Source: Calditrichota bacterium (GTDB lineage Bacteria > Zixibacteria > MSB-5A5 > GN15 > FEB-12). From it: DNA of 5,206 nt. A model generated the notes under the pieces. That model did no database searches. It saw nothing but the letters and a program-made list of their open reading frames with translations, and was not told where the DNA came from. Position 1 is the stretch's first letter. The number at the start of each line of letters is the position of its first letter. A program made the translations under genes and the position numbers. Location: NCBI GenBank assembly GCA_008501655.1, contig QQUK01000131.1, positions 1 through 5,206 on the forward strand. Reading direction: 5' to 3'. Below are positions 1 through 5,206 of this stretch, in pieces.

Positions 1-1
1 T

Positions 2-442
2 GGCGGTCCCGGTGGTTCAGCTGGTGGTGGCGGTGGTGCCTCTATCGGAATTCTTATGGATGATGGTGTATTCGCAACAATCGAAAATAATAATATCACA
101 ACCTCAAACGGTGGTGACGGCGGTGTAGGCGGAAACGGTGCCGAAGGCGGTACCGGTGGTTCCGGTGGATCCGGTGGCGATGGAAGTGCCAACGGTGGTG
201 CTGGAGGTAAAGGTGGCAACGGTGGTAAAGGCGGCTGGGGCGGTCACGGTGGTGGCGGCGGTGGCGGTCCGACAATCGGTATCGTCGAAGTTAATTCCAC
301 ATCTGTACGCTCAAACAATAACTATATCCTCGGAAATCCGGGAGTTGGCGGAGCCGGCGGTCAGGGCGGAACTCGTAATGACCCGAATGGTAAAGCTGGT
401 CTCGATGGTGATAAAGCCGAATTCAAGAAAATAACTATATAA
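2..442 (+). CDS. Glycine-rich repeat protein, C-terminal part (5' end cut by window edge)
   Basis: The frame is open from base 2 to the TAA at 440-442, giving 146 residues. The ATG at 56 lies inside the repeat pattern and has no ribosome site, so the gene almost certainly starts left of the window. Long runs of GG-x and poly-Gly alternate with short non-Gly blocks. Two blocks are clearly related: a Gly tract, then (A/P)(S/T)IGI, about ten residues, NNN, then a further GG-x-GG-x-GG tract. The IGI triplets lie 77 residues apart (codons at 44 and 275). The IENNNI-type blocks resemble rungs of a right-handed parallel beta-helix (pectin-lyase-like/DUF1565 proteins with glycine-rich loops); this is family-level recognition, not proof. 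The end, AEFKKITI, shows no sorting domain or membrane segment. A surface or secreted location is inferred. It lies 55 bases upstream of the cytolysin-like lipoprotein on the same strand and may be co-transcribed with it. PE-PGRS-like or collagen-like proteins are alternative readings, but no strict G-X-Y run is seen. Confidence 0.75.
   Translation, partial: GGPGGSAGGGGGASIGILMDDGVFATIENNNITTSNGGDGGVGGNGAEGGTGGSGGSGGDGSANGGAGGKGGNGGKGGWGGHGGGGGGGPTIGIVEVNSTSVRSNNNYILGNPGVGGAGGQGGTRNDPNGKAGLDGDKAEFKKITI
23..367 (+). repeat. Two imperfect coding repeats, about 77 codons apart, in the Gly-rich protein
   Basis: The first unit runs from the Gly tract at 23 through the ASIGI block (38-52) and the NNN codons (86-94) into GG-x repeats. 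The second runs from the poly-Gly tract near 245 through PTIGI (269-283) and NNN (314-322) into GG-x repeats ending near 367. The IGI spacing is 231 bases and the NNN spacing 228 bases, so the units differ by one codon. The units are diverged at DNA level, so this is a protein-structure repeat rather than a recent duplication. More units probably lie left of the window. Confidence 0.6.
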
Positions 443-461
443 TTTCGAGAAAAATATAATG

Positions 462-485
462 CTGCTGCCGGAAATCCGGCAGCAG
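462..485 (+). other. Perfect 10-bp hairpin between the Gly-rich gene and the lipoprotein gene
   Basis: CTGCTGCCGG (462-471) pairs without mismatch with CCGGCAGCAG (476-485) around an AAAT loop. Two G-T pairs (461/486 and 460/487) could extend it to the edge of the TGGAG ribosome site. No T run follows, so it does not look like a classical intrinsic terminator. Possible roles are partial attenuation, an mRNA processing or stability element that sets different expression of the two genes, or control of access to the ribosome site. Position and pairing are seen; the role is inferred. Confidence 0.7.
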
Positions 486-490
486 TGGAG
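486..490 (+). promoter_or_regulatory. Ribosome binding site choosing the start at 498
   Basis: TGGAG sits seven bases before the ATG at 498. This supports 498 rather than the in-frame ATG at 459, which has only a weak purine stretch before it, would put the hairpin inside the coding region, and would add 13 residues ahead of an otherwise standard lipoprotein signal peptide. Confidence 0.65.
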
Positions 491-497
491 AAATATT

Positions 498-2336
498 ATG
501 AAACAGATAAAATTTATACAAATGATGCTCAGCGTCGCTCTTCTTCTGCTTTTTGCAATCGGCTGTTCCAATGACGACCCGGTATCATCAGATTCAAATG
601 TAAACAATAATGCTGAATTTACTTCAATCATTCAGTCCGGCGGTGATTTCACAAATCCGGTTCCGGCAAACGATACATTGGCTGATACAAGTTTCACTGA
701 TTACATCGGTTCAGAAGCATATTTCTGCAATACTAAAACTATTTCAGTAACCGAAGCACCGGCGAATTTCCCTTTGTTCGACCCGAATGCTGATATTATT
801 TATCCTGGAAATCTATTACAAGGTGCTTCACTTGAAAATGCAACACCGGATCCGATTCCGGTAAAACGTGCCGGTGGTACAATTGTTATGACGATCTTAA
901 ACGGATCCGATTCAGTATCGAGGTATATTCCGGTTGTGGATTTAGCAAGTGTTACTCAGGCACAGAATGATATTATCTCAAATGCCAGTAATGCCTTGCC
1001 CGCAAGATTCACATTCACCATGGAAGAAGTCCATACCAATGAAGAACTTGCTCTTTCCTTAGATGTGAAAGCACAGTACTTAAAAGCAAAAGTCGGTGCA
1101 TCTCTTGATTTTTCATCAGATAAACAATACAACCGATTTTTGGTAAAGTTGAATCAATCATTTTTTACTATGGCATACCAGTTGCCGACTTCGTATGCAG
1201 AAATTTTTGCTCCTGAGGTTACTCCCAGTGACTTAACTCCTTATATCGGTGCGGGTAACCCTGGAGCATTTATTGGATCGGTTACCTATGGACGAATCTT
1301 CTATCTATTGATTGAATCAACAGAAGAGAGTCAGGAAATTAAGGCATCTCTTGATGCTTCATTTAACGCTGCTGTTTCATCAGGATCTCTTGAAACTGAT
1401 GCGCGGTATCTGAGTGAATTAGAATCAGTCAATGTTAAAGCGTACGCTATGGGTGGTGAGTCTGCAGATGCAATCTCAGCAATCACAACTGATTTTGAAT
1501 CATTAAAGAACTTCCTTTCGCAGGGTGGAACAATTAATACCGGTGTTCCAATCTCGTATGTTGTCCGTTCCCTATCCAATCCATCAAAAATAGTTAACGT
1601 AAAAATCAATACTGAATATGATCTGACTGAATGTATTACTGTTCAGCAGTCCTTTGAAAACTCAATATTCTGGTATAGACTTGATGATTCCCGATTCTTT
1701 GAAGGTACTTCAACAAGAATATCCAAATTGTATAACGCATTTGGTGATGCAACCCTTGATGCAATCCCGCCTTCAAGTACCTATGGATGTGAACTTATCA
1801 GCGGCGGTATCGCCGGAGGTACGTTGCCGGTCATGCGGTTCCGTTCAGGTGTTACGAATACTGATGGAATGTTTCAATATCCCGGGTTAAATTTTGTTGA
1901 TACAAACTATACTGTCTTTGCGGTTGTAAAACTTGAAAATACAGCTATATCTTATCCGGAGATGTTTATGTTTGGATCATCGGCATTTCAAAATCAGAAC
2001 CTCTCGCTTGGCTTCAGGGATAATACAAGAATGACTCTTTCACATCAATTTAATAAACTTGATGCAAATACGACTGCGGACTTTACCCAGTTTAATATTT
2101 ATACATTTGTGTTTGATAAAGTAGAGGGCATGAAAGTCTATGTAAATAATGAAACTACACCTTCCGGTATTGATACAACTAAAACAGCCCCGTTGACAGC
2201 ATATCTCGGTGCCCGAATAGGTTCTCAATATGGGAATGCGTTACAGATTGCTGAAATCAGAGCGTACGGTGTTGCTGTTAATGATGAACAGCGTAAATTT
2301 GTTGTAGATGAACTCTTAACAAAGTTTTCCTTGTAA
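498..2336 (+). CDS. Lipoprotein with CDC-like (thiol-activated cytolysin) pore-forming region and C-terminal LamG-like lectin domain
   Basis: 612 residues. Residues 1-23 are a lipoprotein signal peptide: Lys-containing start, hydrophobic core, then A20-I21-G22-C23, with C23 the lipidated residue. A Ser/Asn/Asp-rich linker follows to about 65. Residues 70-375 match domains 1-3 of cholesterol-dependent cytolysins: IYPGNLL (100-106; YPGALL in pneumolysin), an LDF...FFT...LP block (203-230) like the end of transmembrane hairpin 1, GSVTYGR (260-266; SSVAYGR in CDCs), the hairpin-2 region 276-312, the diglycine G319-G320 (LGGD in CDCs) and PISY (351-354). Both hairpin regions show alternating polar/apolar residues (188-205, 281-291), as expected of inserting beta-strands. 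The CDC domain 4 and its Trp-rich undecapeptide are absent. Residues 390-612 instead look like a LamG/ConA-like jelly roll, ending IAEIRAYGVAVNDEQRKFVVDELL, a typical final-strand and helix pattern. CDCs are about 470-530 residues, so the extra length is the C-terminal domain and linker. Expected role: a surface or periplasmic pore-forming toxin or defence protein whose target is set by the lectin domain. Pore formation and target are inferred. Confidence 0.85.
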   Translation: MKQIKFIQMMLSVALLLLFAIGCSNDDPVSSDSNVNNNAEFTSIIQSGGDFTNPVPANDTLADTSFTDYIGSEAYFCNTKTISVTEAPANFPLFDPNADIIYPGNLLQGASLENATPDPIPVKRAGGTIVMTILNGSDSVSRYIPVVDLASVTQAQNDIISNASNALPARFTFTMEEVHTNEELALSLDVKAQYLKAKVGASLDFSSDKQYNRFLVKLNQSFFTMAYQLPTSYAEIFAPEVTPSDLTPYIGAGNPGAFIGSVTYGRIFYLLIESTEESQEIKASLDASFNAAVSSGSLETDARYLSELESVNVKAYAMGGESADAISAITTDFESLKNFLSQGGTINTGVPISYVVRSLSNPSKIVNVKINTEYDLTECITVQQSFENSIFWYRLDDSRFFEGTSTRISKLYNAFGDATLDAIPPSSTYGCELISGGIAGGTLPVMRFRSGVTNTDGMFQYPGLNFVDTNYTVFAVVKLENTAISYPEMFMFGSSAFQNQNLSLGFRDNTRMTLSHQFNKLDANTTADFTQFNIYTFVFDKVEGMKVYVNNETTPSGIDTTKTAPLTAYLGARIGSQYGNALQIAEIRAYGVAVNDEQRKFVVDELLTKFSL

Positions 2337-2355
2337 AGGACATCCCTATCCTTAC

Positions 2356-2385
2356 AAAAAAAGCCCGTATGAACGGGCTTTTTTT
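2356..2385. terminator. Bidirectional intrinsic terminator
   Basis: AGCCCGT (2362-2368) pairs with ACGGGCT (2373-2379) around ATGA. Seven As (2356-2362) precede the stem and seven Ts (2379-2385) follow, so the stem can extend and each strand gives a U-rich tail. It lies 19 bases after the cytolysin-like gene stop and 17 bases past the stop of the convergent DUF1579-family gene, and so can serve both. Confidence 0.9.
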
Positions 2386-2402
2386 ATAATATAAAACAAA
2401 AA

Positions 2403-3002
2403 TTATTTTTTCCGGTTGTATGCAATCTCAACCATTTTAAATGAGTCCTGACCTTGCGCCATTCTTTCGTCTAAGAAAACCACAGCCCAGGTAAAAGAAT
2501 CATCATCAATCATATTTACTTCAAAATTATACTGCTGGGTAAAATCCCAGTATGCATCATAATCTTCACCGTACATTACAATCATATCTTTTTCTGCATC
2601 ATATTTACCTTCAGCAGAAACAGAATATGTACCCTGGGAATCAAATCCGGTAGAGGTATATTCACCGCTTCTCCGGTCAAATCCTAAAACATGCAGCGTT
2701 TCCATATCTTGTCCCATGAATTTACCGGATGAACGCATTTCCAGAAACCTACCGCCTAAAATCATCTTAAATGTTCCGCTTGAAGTTATTGTAATCGGAT
2801 CGGTATTGGGTGCCATCCAGAATTTGATTTCCATATCCCAGTCACCTTCAAGTTTACTTAATTTTTCATGTTCCGGACCGGGCATTTGAAGCTGCATAAA
2901 CTCCATCTGTTTTGCCTGCATCAATGAATCAGACATCTCTTGAGCATGAAGAGCAATTGCTGATATCAGGACTAAAGCCAGTATAAGGGTTGATTTTCTC
3001 AT
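2403..3002 (-). CDS. Exported DUF1579-family protein
   Basis: 199 residues. The start has a classical signal peptide: MRKS, a hydrophobic core to about residue 18, and a probable signal peptidase I cut after A20 (LHA-QE). The mature part has the marks of the DUF1579 family: a PGPEHEKLSKLEGDWD block (41-56), ILGGRFLE (81-88), then HVLGFDRRSGEYTSTGFDSQGT (104-125), which suggest a small lipocalin/calycin-like beta-barrel. The biochemical role of this family is not established and no catalytic residues can be pointed out. AGGAG lies five bases before the ATG, inside the 19-base gap after the VOC gene, so the two genes are very likely co-transcribed with this one second. The gene ends at the shared terminator. 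Export to the periplasm is inferred from the signal peptide; no lipobox is present. Confidence 0.85.
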   Translation of the reverse strand: MRKSTLILALVLISAIALHAQEMSDSLMQAKQMEFMQLQMPGPEHEKLSKLEGDWDMEIKFWMAPNTDPITITSSGTFKMILGGRFLEMRSSGKFMGQDMETLHVLGFDRRSGEYTSTGFDSQGTYSVSAEGKYDAEKDMIVMYGEDYDAYWDFTQQYNFEVNMIDDDSFTWAVVFLDERMAQGQDSFKMVEIAYNRKK

Positions 3003-3021
3003 CTTATCTCCTAAATTAATT

Positions 3022-3408
3022 TTAGTTTTCAGTATTTGAGTGTAAAGCTATTCGATTGCCTTCGCTATCAAGAATGATAGCTCGGAAGCCATGCGGTCCT
3101 ATTGCATGAATATCATCAACAATCGAACCACCCTGTTCACTGACTTTAGATACGGCATCTTTTATTCTGTTATTCACATTTAAATAAAGTAATATTCCGG
3201 TATTTGCGGATATATTCTTTTTATCAACAACTAAACAACCACCATTACCATCCTGGTGGTCTAAGATTGCAAATTCGATGTCGCCAAATTTTTCTTTGGA
3301 TACTTTTATATCCAGCACAGCTGAGTAAAAATCAGATGCCCGATCTAAATCAGCAACCGGCATATCAAACCATACCGCTCTGTTTTTTTCAGAATTAAAA
3401 TCTGTCAT
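3022..3408 (-). CDS. VOC family (glyoxalase/bleomycin-resistance fold) protein
   Basis: 128 residues, a single two-module VOC chain. The N-terminal AVWFDMPVADLDRASDFYSAVL (11-32) and C-terminal HGFRAIILDSEGNRIALHS (106-124) are the hallmark first-module and last-strand patterns of the group annotated as lactoylglutathione-lyase-related (COG3324). The middle has ILLYLNVNN (72-80) and a helix leading to EQGG (91-94). Length is normal for the group. Metal ligands typical of true glyoxalase I are not evident, so the reaction and substrate cannot be named. There is no signal peptide, so it is cytoplasmic, unlike its operon partner. AGGGAA sits six bases before the ATG. It is the first gene of the pair with the DUF1579-family gene. 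Confidence 0.85.
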   Translation of the reverse strand: MTDFNSEKNRAVWFDMPVADLDRASDFYSAVLDIKVSKEKFGDIEFAILDHQDGNGGCLVVDKKNISANTGILLYLNVNNRIKDAVSKVSEQGGSIVDDIHAIGPHGFRAIILDSEGNRIALHSNTEN

Positions 3409-3446
3409 TATATTTCCCTGTTTTTAAAAATTTATCATATAAGGGT

Positions 3447-3477
3447 CAAACATAATCTTTACTATGCGTTTTGACAA
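3447..3477 (-). promoter_or_regulatory. Candidate Bacteroidota-type promoter for the VOC-DUF1579 pair
   Basis: On the minus strand TTG (3475-3477) is followed after 20 bases by TATGTTTG (3447-3454), matching the TTG-N20-TAnnTTTG arrangement known for the Bacteroidota primary sigma factor. A sigma70-like reading (TTGTCA, 17 bases, TATGTT) uses the same bases. It lies about 38 bases before the VOC start codon. The match is seen; use as a promoter is inferred. Confidence 0.4.
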
Positions 3478-3525
3478 GAAAATGTTTCAACAGAGACCAA
3501 AATTCTCCATAAATGTGATATCCTG

Positions 3526-4272
3526 CTATCGATATTCAGGATTTTCAAAGTCAAATCGGCAGCCGGCATCCCATTCCGATCTCTGATTGCCGTGTGCTGG
3601 TATACCGTTGTTTTTCTTAAGCATATGAGCAAGATGCAGCAGATTCCATGTCATAAATGTTGTATTTCTGTTTGTGAAATCATTTTCCGGTCCACCGGAA
3701 CCTTCATCACGATATGATGGACCCGGTCCGGCTTCACCCAGCCAGCAGGCATCAGCCTGAGGGGGAATAACATATCCAAGATGCTGGAGTGAGTAGAGTA
3801 TATTCATTGCACAATGTTTTCCGCCATCTTCATTACCGGTTATCAGACAACCACCGACCCGTCCGTAATATGCATACTGATCATGTTTGTTTAAATCACC
3901 TGAACTTGAATAAAGTCTTTCGATTACGTTTGTGCAAACAGATGATTTTTCTCCCAACCAAATTGGTGAAGTAATCACAAGAATATCAGCATCCATTACA
4001 TCCTTATAAATATTCGGCCAGTCATCTTTATTCCAGCCTTTTTGGATCATATCTGGATAGACCCCATAGGCGATATCAAAATCCACCGGACGGACAACTT
4101 TAACAGCAACATTATTTTTTTCCATTATCGTTTTAGAAATATTTATCAGCCCCTCTGTGTGAGAAAGCTCAGGTGTTTTTTTTAATGTACAATTCAGAAA
4201 AATTGCTTTTAAATCGGAAAAATCAGATTTGTTTTCACGACACTGTTTTTCCTGTATCTCATTTAACGGCAT
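3526..4272 (-). CDS. Flavodoxin-fold NAD(P)H-dependent oxidoreductase / FMN reductase-like protein
   Basis: 248 residues. The core begins at LKAIFLNCTLKKTPELSHTEGL (21-42): the first beta-strand and the phosphate-binding loop of FMN-binding flavodoxin-like proteins. DADILVITSPIWLGEKSS (94-111) is the second FMN loop, and YGRVGGCLITGNEDGGKHC (136-154) the third strand and loop, with the NEDG seen in this subfamily. A Gly/Pro-rich segment (179-195) follows, with a final helix NLLHLAHMLKK (210-220) and a polar tail with EWDAGCRFDFENP. It is expected to bind FMN and reduce a flavin, quinone or similar acceptor in the cytoplasm; the substrate cannot be told. AGGAG lies five bases before the ATG at 4272. 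The first 20 residues are polar and outside the fold. It is separated from the VOC gene by 117 bases without a clear terminator, so read-through into that pair is possible. Confidence 0.8.
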   Translation of the reverse strand: MPLNEIQEKQCRENKSDFSDLKAIFLNCTLKKTPELSHTEGLINISKTIMEKNNVAVKVVRPVDFDIAYGVYPDMIQKGWNKDDWPNIYKDVMDADILVITSPIWLGEKSSVCTNVIERLYSSSGDLNKHDQYAYYGRVGGCLITGNEDGGKHCAMNILYSLQHLGYVIPPQADACWLGEAGPGPSYRDEGSGGPENDFTNRNTTFMTWNLLHLAHMLKKNNGIPAHGNQRSEWDAGCRFDFENPEYR

Positions 4273-4290
4273 ATCTGCTCCTCTTATTTG

Positions 4291-4318
4291 ATTATGTTAT
4301 TATTGCGTTATATGTAAA
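4291..4318 (-). promoter_or_regulatory. Candidate promoter for the flavodoxin-like gene
   Basis: On the minus strand TTTACA (4313-4318), a 16-base spacer and CATAAT (4291-4296) form a fair sigma70-like pair. The resulting leader would be short (about 10-15 bases) but would still hold the AGGAG ribosome site. The DNA here is very AT-rich, so chance matches are easy. Confidence 0.3.
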
Positions 4319-4364
4319 ACAGCTGATAGATTTCATTGTTTAAAATAATTACCTGAATAAGTCC

Positions 4365-4392
4365 TTGATTTATCTATGTTCTGTGTTATAGT
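4365..4392 (+). promoter_or_regulatory. Candidate promoter for the ABC ATPase gene
   Basis: TTGATT (4365-4370), a 16-base spacer and TATAGT (4387-4392) form a sigma70-like promoter about 43 bases before the ATG at 4436. With the minus-strand candidate at 4291-4318 it would make the 163-base gap a divergent promoter region. No clear operator palindrome was seen between them. Confidence 0.4.
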
Positions 4393-4435
4393 ACGTATGA
4401 AAATAAAATAATTTCAAAACTTTAATCAAATCATC

Positions 4436-5206
4436 ATGATCGAATTTAGCAACGTATCAAAAAGATACACAACAGCATCACAATATCATGCAGTTAATGA
4501 TGTTACGTTTTCAGTGGCAAAAGGGGAACTACTGGTTTTATTTGGTGAATCCGGTTCCGGAAAAACAACAACGTTAAAAATGATAAATCGGTTACTGGAC
4601 CCGACATCCGGACAAATTAAGATTGAAAATCAAGATATCGCATCACTTGATAAAGTAACACTTCGCAGAAAAATAGGTTATGTCATTCAGGGAGTAGGAC
4701 TGTTTCCTCATATGACAATTGCAGAAAATATCTCAATTATTCCAGATTTGATGGGATGGTCAAAAGAAAAAACAGAGAAAAAAGTTTTAGAACTTTTTGA
4801 ACTTATTGGCTTTAAAGATAGAGCTTTATTACGCAGGAAACCATCAGAACTCTCAGGCGGGCAGCAGCAGCGGGTCGGTATCGCACGAGCATTAGCATCC
4901 GGTTCAAAGATTCTGCTGATGGATGAACCATTCGGTGCCTTAGACCCGCTTACAAAAGCAAATATCTCAGAGGAGTTTTTAAAAATTCAGAAAGAACTTT
5001 CATTAACCGTAATAATGGTGACTCATGACATTATGGACGGACTTCTGTTTGCTGACAAAATTGCTGTGATGCGCGAAGGTAAACTTGAGTCGTTTGGTAC
5101 TCCCCGGGAAATGATAAACCAGACAGGTTCTGCATATGTTTCCGAACTCCTGGATAAACCGTTTGCCCAGATTAAAAAGATAACAAAAATTATAGATAAT
5201 TTATAA
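4436..5206 (+). CDS. ABC transporter ATP-binding protein, OpuCA/ProV type (glycine betaine/choline/carnitine uptake)
   Basis: 256 residues, complete: its TAA is the last three bases of the window. All nucleotide-binding motifs are intact: aromatic Y11, Walker A G37-ESGSGK-T44, Q-loop Q85 in YVIQGVGLFPHMT, signature LSGGQ (139-143), Walker B ILLMDE (159-164), ALD D-loop (168-170), H-loop H197. The KMINRL (48-53), RRKIGYVIQ (77-85) and GLFPHMTIAENI (88-99) patterns are those of the quaternary-amine (osmoprotectant) importer ATPases. OpuCA/ProV proteins usually carry C-terminal CBS domains; here the chain stops after a short Lys-rich tail, so CBS regulation is absent, as in shorter family members. 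Permease and substrate-binding partners should lie just right of the window. The start has no purine-rich ribosome site (TTTAATCAAATCATC before ATG), but the protein begins exactly where the family does. The substrate class is inferred from motifs only; no symbol is given because other members of the group are close. Confidence 0.85.
   Translation: MIEFSNVSKRYTTASQYHAVNDVTFSVAKGELLVLFGESGSGKTTTLKMINRLLDPTSGQIKIENQDIASLDKVTLRRKIGYVIQGVGLFPHMTIAENISIIPDLMGWSKEKTEKKVLELFELIGFKDRALLRRKPSELSGGQQQRVGIARALASGSKILLMDEPFGALDPLTKANISEEFLKIQKELSLTVIMVTHDIMDGLLFADKIAVMREGKLESFGTPREMINQTGSAYVSELLDKPFAQIKKITKIIDNL

Noticed and set aside
138..434. Plus-strand frame with Val/Ala-rich translation inside the Gly-rich gene.
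   Set aside because: GGT/GGC repeats read one base off give Val/Ala-rich strings; this is an artefact of the repeat.
1..442. The regular GGT-rich tract as a CRISPR array or tandem DNA satellite.
   Set aside because: There are no constant-length identical repeats with unique spacers; the periodicity is at codon level within an open frame.
459..497. The in-frame ATG at 459 as the lipoprotein start.
   Set aside because: It would add 13 residues before the signal peptide and run through the hairpin, while TGGAG is well placed for the ATG at 498.
311..631. Minus-strand open frame of 106 codons across the gap between the first two genes.
   Set aside because: It overlaps the ends of two well-supported plus-strand genes and the hairpin, and its translation shows no recognisable family; it is a shadow frame.
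1629..1680. ECITV...IFWYR (residues 378-394), which with its Cys and Trp might be taken for the CDC undecapeptide.
   Set aside because: It follows directly after the domain 3 end (TEYD), far too early for domain 4, and lacks the contiguous Trp-rich 11-residue pattern; it reads better as the linker and first strand of the LamG-like domain.
3490..3515. GAGA...TCTC inverted repeat after the flavodoxin-like gene as a terminator.
   Set aside because: The stem is only about four base pairs and no T run follows on the minus strand.

Overview
The window looks like chromosomal DNA of a Gram-negative bacterium, most likely from the Bacteroidota/Ignavibacteriota (FCB) neighbourhood. This is inferred from AT-rich intergenic DNA, a lipoprotein whose mature end starts Cys-Ser-Asn-Asp-Asp, an exported DUF1579-type protein, and a candidate promoter matching the Bacteroidota TTG-N20-TAnnTTTG pattern. 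No rRNA, tRNA or marker gene is present, so the taxon is not firm.

Layout. Bases 2-442 (+) are the 3' end of a gene for a very glycine-rich repeat protein, probably the end of a surface parallel beta-helix. After a 55-base gap holding a perfect 10-bp hairpin comes the main gene, 498-2336 (+): a 612-residue predicted lipoprotein. It carries the pore-forming part (domains 1-3) of the thiol-activated / cholesterol-dependent cytolysin (CDC) family, with a LamG/concanavalin-A-like lectin fold where CDCs carry their cholesterol-binding domain 4. A hairpin with A and T tracts on its two sides (2356-2385) ends this gene and also the convergent minus-strand pair.

The minus-strand pair is a VOC (glyoxalase-fold) protein (3022-3408) followed 19 bases later by an exported DUF1579-family protein (2403-3002), probably one operon with a promoter near 3447-3477. 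Next, also on the minus strand, is a flavodoxin-fold NAD(P)H/FMN oxidoreductase-like gene (3526-4272). A 163-base divergent region separates it from a complete ABC-transporter ATPase of the OpuCA/ProV (glycine betaine/choline) type (4436-5206, +), whose partners lie beyond the right edge.

How they fit together. The left third is a cell-surface module: a glycine-rich repeat protein followed, on the same strand, by a membrane-anchored CDC-like pore former with a putative sugar-binding domain. The rest looks like ordinary housekeeping or stress functions with no clear link to the pore former. The CDC-like/LamG lipoprotein is the item most worth attention.
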